A DNA stretch of 5,609 nt, from contig JBDLID010000174.1 in NCBI GenBank assembly GCA_039715055.1, positions 1 through 5,609 on the forward strand, given 5' to 3'. This stretch comes from JBDLID01 sp039715055. Lineage in GTDB: Bacteria > Desulfobacterota > Desulfobulbia > Desulfobulbales > Desulfocapsaceae. Within the stretch, counting starts at the first letter, position 1. Every line of letters starts with the position of its first letter. The notes under the pieces were generated by a model that made no database searches, had not been told where the DNA came from, and saw nothing but the letters and a program-made list of their open reading frames with translations. The position numbers were made by a program, and so were the translations under genes. This document shows positions 4,618 through 5,609 of this stretch, piece after piece.

Positions 4618-5609
4618 ATGAACCCGTCATCCACAACCATGTTCTCGCTTCTTGACCAGGGCGGTCCCTTTGCCAACTCGTCTCATGCGCCGCCCACAAC
4701 CCTGTTTTCAGGTCAGGCAAGAGAGATGGCAAAAATGCTGCAGACCGGCTACGAGCAAACCAAGTACCGGGTCATTCGCAACCAGGTCTTCGACCTGCTC
4801 GATGTGGACTGCTACTCCCAGATCACCCCCCTCCTCGAAGATCCGTCACGACGGCGCCAGGTGACTGAAAAGGCCTATCGACTGCTGGGCAACACATTTG
4901 GCATTAACAATGACTTCAACGACATCGTCGCCTCGGTGCATGGCTATGCGCAGACTGCCGATACGGTCATCCGCTACCTCAAGGGTAAAGTCCTGGCCAA
5001 CTTCACCCCGTATATCGAGATGACAAATGAGATTGAAGTCATCACCAACCCGGTGGATCTGCTCCTCATCATCTTCAACGATCACTACCATCAGAAGGCC
5101 CGCTTTGAGGCGAAGCGCAAGCTGATGCTGATGAACCAGGCCGGAGCCATAGATCAGAGGGAGAGGGAAACCAACATCGAGGCCCACTTTGCCTCCTTTC
5201 TCGACTTTCTCAACCGTTATGTCTGGTCACCCGGCTCGAAAATCGGTGAACTGAAGCCGGCCTATGTCCTGAGTCATCACCGGAAGGATGACTTTTCCTG
5301 TGAGAAATGGCAGTTTGTTGACCCCAGGACCATCGACTCCTTCCACCCCGGACAGAATAAAAAACTGACACTTCTCAAAAGACGGCGATTTACAATCGAA
5401 GGACGCACCATCCCCATCTATGTCGCGATCCGTAAAAAACCGCCAGAGGCCAAGGTGCTGAAGCTGCTTCGCAAGGAGGAGGAGAATCCGGCAGTGGCTG
5501 TTGACGACGAGCTGGGGCTGATGGCGGTACTCGACAATATGGCCGATGTGAAGGCGTTCCAAAATCACCTGACCCGTTCGGCGAGAGCTGCCGATTCGTT
5601 CATGGTGCT
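4618..5609 (+). CDS. Unrecognised soluble protein, 3' end beyond window
   Basis: An open frame of 330 codons runs without a stop to the window edge, starting at ATG 4618 (MNPSSTTMFSLLDQGGPF). No signal peptide or membrane segment is evident. The sequence is mixed charged and hydrophobic, probably largely helical up to about residue 205, then more mixed. I do not recognise the family. Near the end (about residues 260-310), IRKKPPEAKVLKLLRK followed by DDELGLMAVL faintly recalls the R-x-K...K-x-x-RK...D-x-x-G layout of RelA/SpoT-type nucleotidyltransferases, but key residues cannot be confirmed and this may be chance. It starts 28 bp after the maturase stop with no terminator between, so cotranscription is possible. 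There is no clear Shine-Dalgarno. A second ATG at 4639 and a TTG at 4612 are alternative starts, so the N-terminus is uncertain. Confidence 0.75.
   Translation, partial: MNPSSTTMFSLLDQGGPFANSSHAPPTTLFSGQAREMAKMLQTGYEQTKYRVIRNQVFDLLDVDCYSQITPLLEDPSRRRQVTEKAYRLLGNTFGINNDFNDIVASVHGYAQTADTVIRYLKGKVLANFTPYIEMTNEIEVITNPVDLLLIIFNDHYHQKARFEAKRKLMLMNQAGAIDQRERETNIEAHFASFLDFLNRYVWSPGSKIGELKPAYVLSHHRKDDFSCEKWQFVDPRTIDSFHPGQNKKLTLLKRRRFTIEGRTIPIYVAIRKKPPEAKVLKLLRKEEENPAVAVDDELGLMAVLDNMADVKAFQNHLTRSARAADSFMV

Overview
The window most likely comes from a selenocysteine-using, moderately GC-rich Gram-negative bacterium. A Desulfobacterota (delta-proteobacterial) host, a sulfate reducer or Geobacter-like organism, is my best guess. 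That rests on the gene content, mainly a selenopeptide/radical SAM pair that I remember chiefly from such organisms, and not on any marker gene. The standard genetic code applies: the MocR-type gene ends at TGA, azlC at TAG and the radical SAM gene at TAA.

Left part (1-2231): a copy of a dispersed palindromic repeat supplies the stop codon of azlC. azlC lies on the minus strand and encodes the large subunit of a branched-chain amino acid exporter. Divergent from it is a MocR-type regulator (GntR winged helix fused to a PLP aminotransferase fold). The two genes share a short control region with overlapping, oppositely directed promoters and a direct repeat with a 21-bp period. This looks like an ordinary regulator/exporter pair.

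Centre (2277-4589): the main item is a RiPP-type system. A 171-residue precursor (2373-2888) is interrupted in frame by four UGA codons, each in the identical context Ser-Gly-UGA-Gly. Each UGA is followed 11-14 nt later by a compact hairpin with a 5-nt loop, AGGUN in three cases and AGUUG in one, at the position and with the loop sequence expected of a bacterial SECIS element. The gene therefore reads as a selenoprotein with four Sec-Gly motifs. It has a perfect -35 box, a good -10 box and a good Shine-Dalgarno, and is followed by a strong intrinsic terminator. Beyond the terminator lies a radical SAM/SPASM maturase (3027-4589) with a CX3CX2C cluster motif and a winged-helix, RRE-like N-terminal region. 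The pair matches the 'selenobiotic' SbtA/SbtM family, in which the radical SAM enzyme makes thio(seleno)oxazole-type modifications at Cys/Sec-Gly sites. Gene callers that treat TGA as stop would miss or fragment the precursor.

Right part (4618-5609): an unrecognised soluble protein begins 28 bp after the maturase and runs off the window. It may be cotranscribed with the maturase. No RNA genes, CRISPR arrays or transposase genes were seen.
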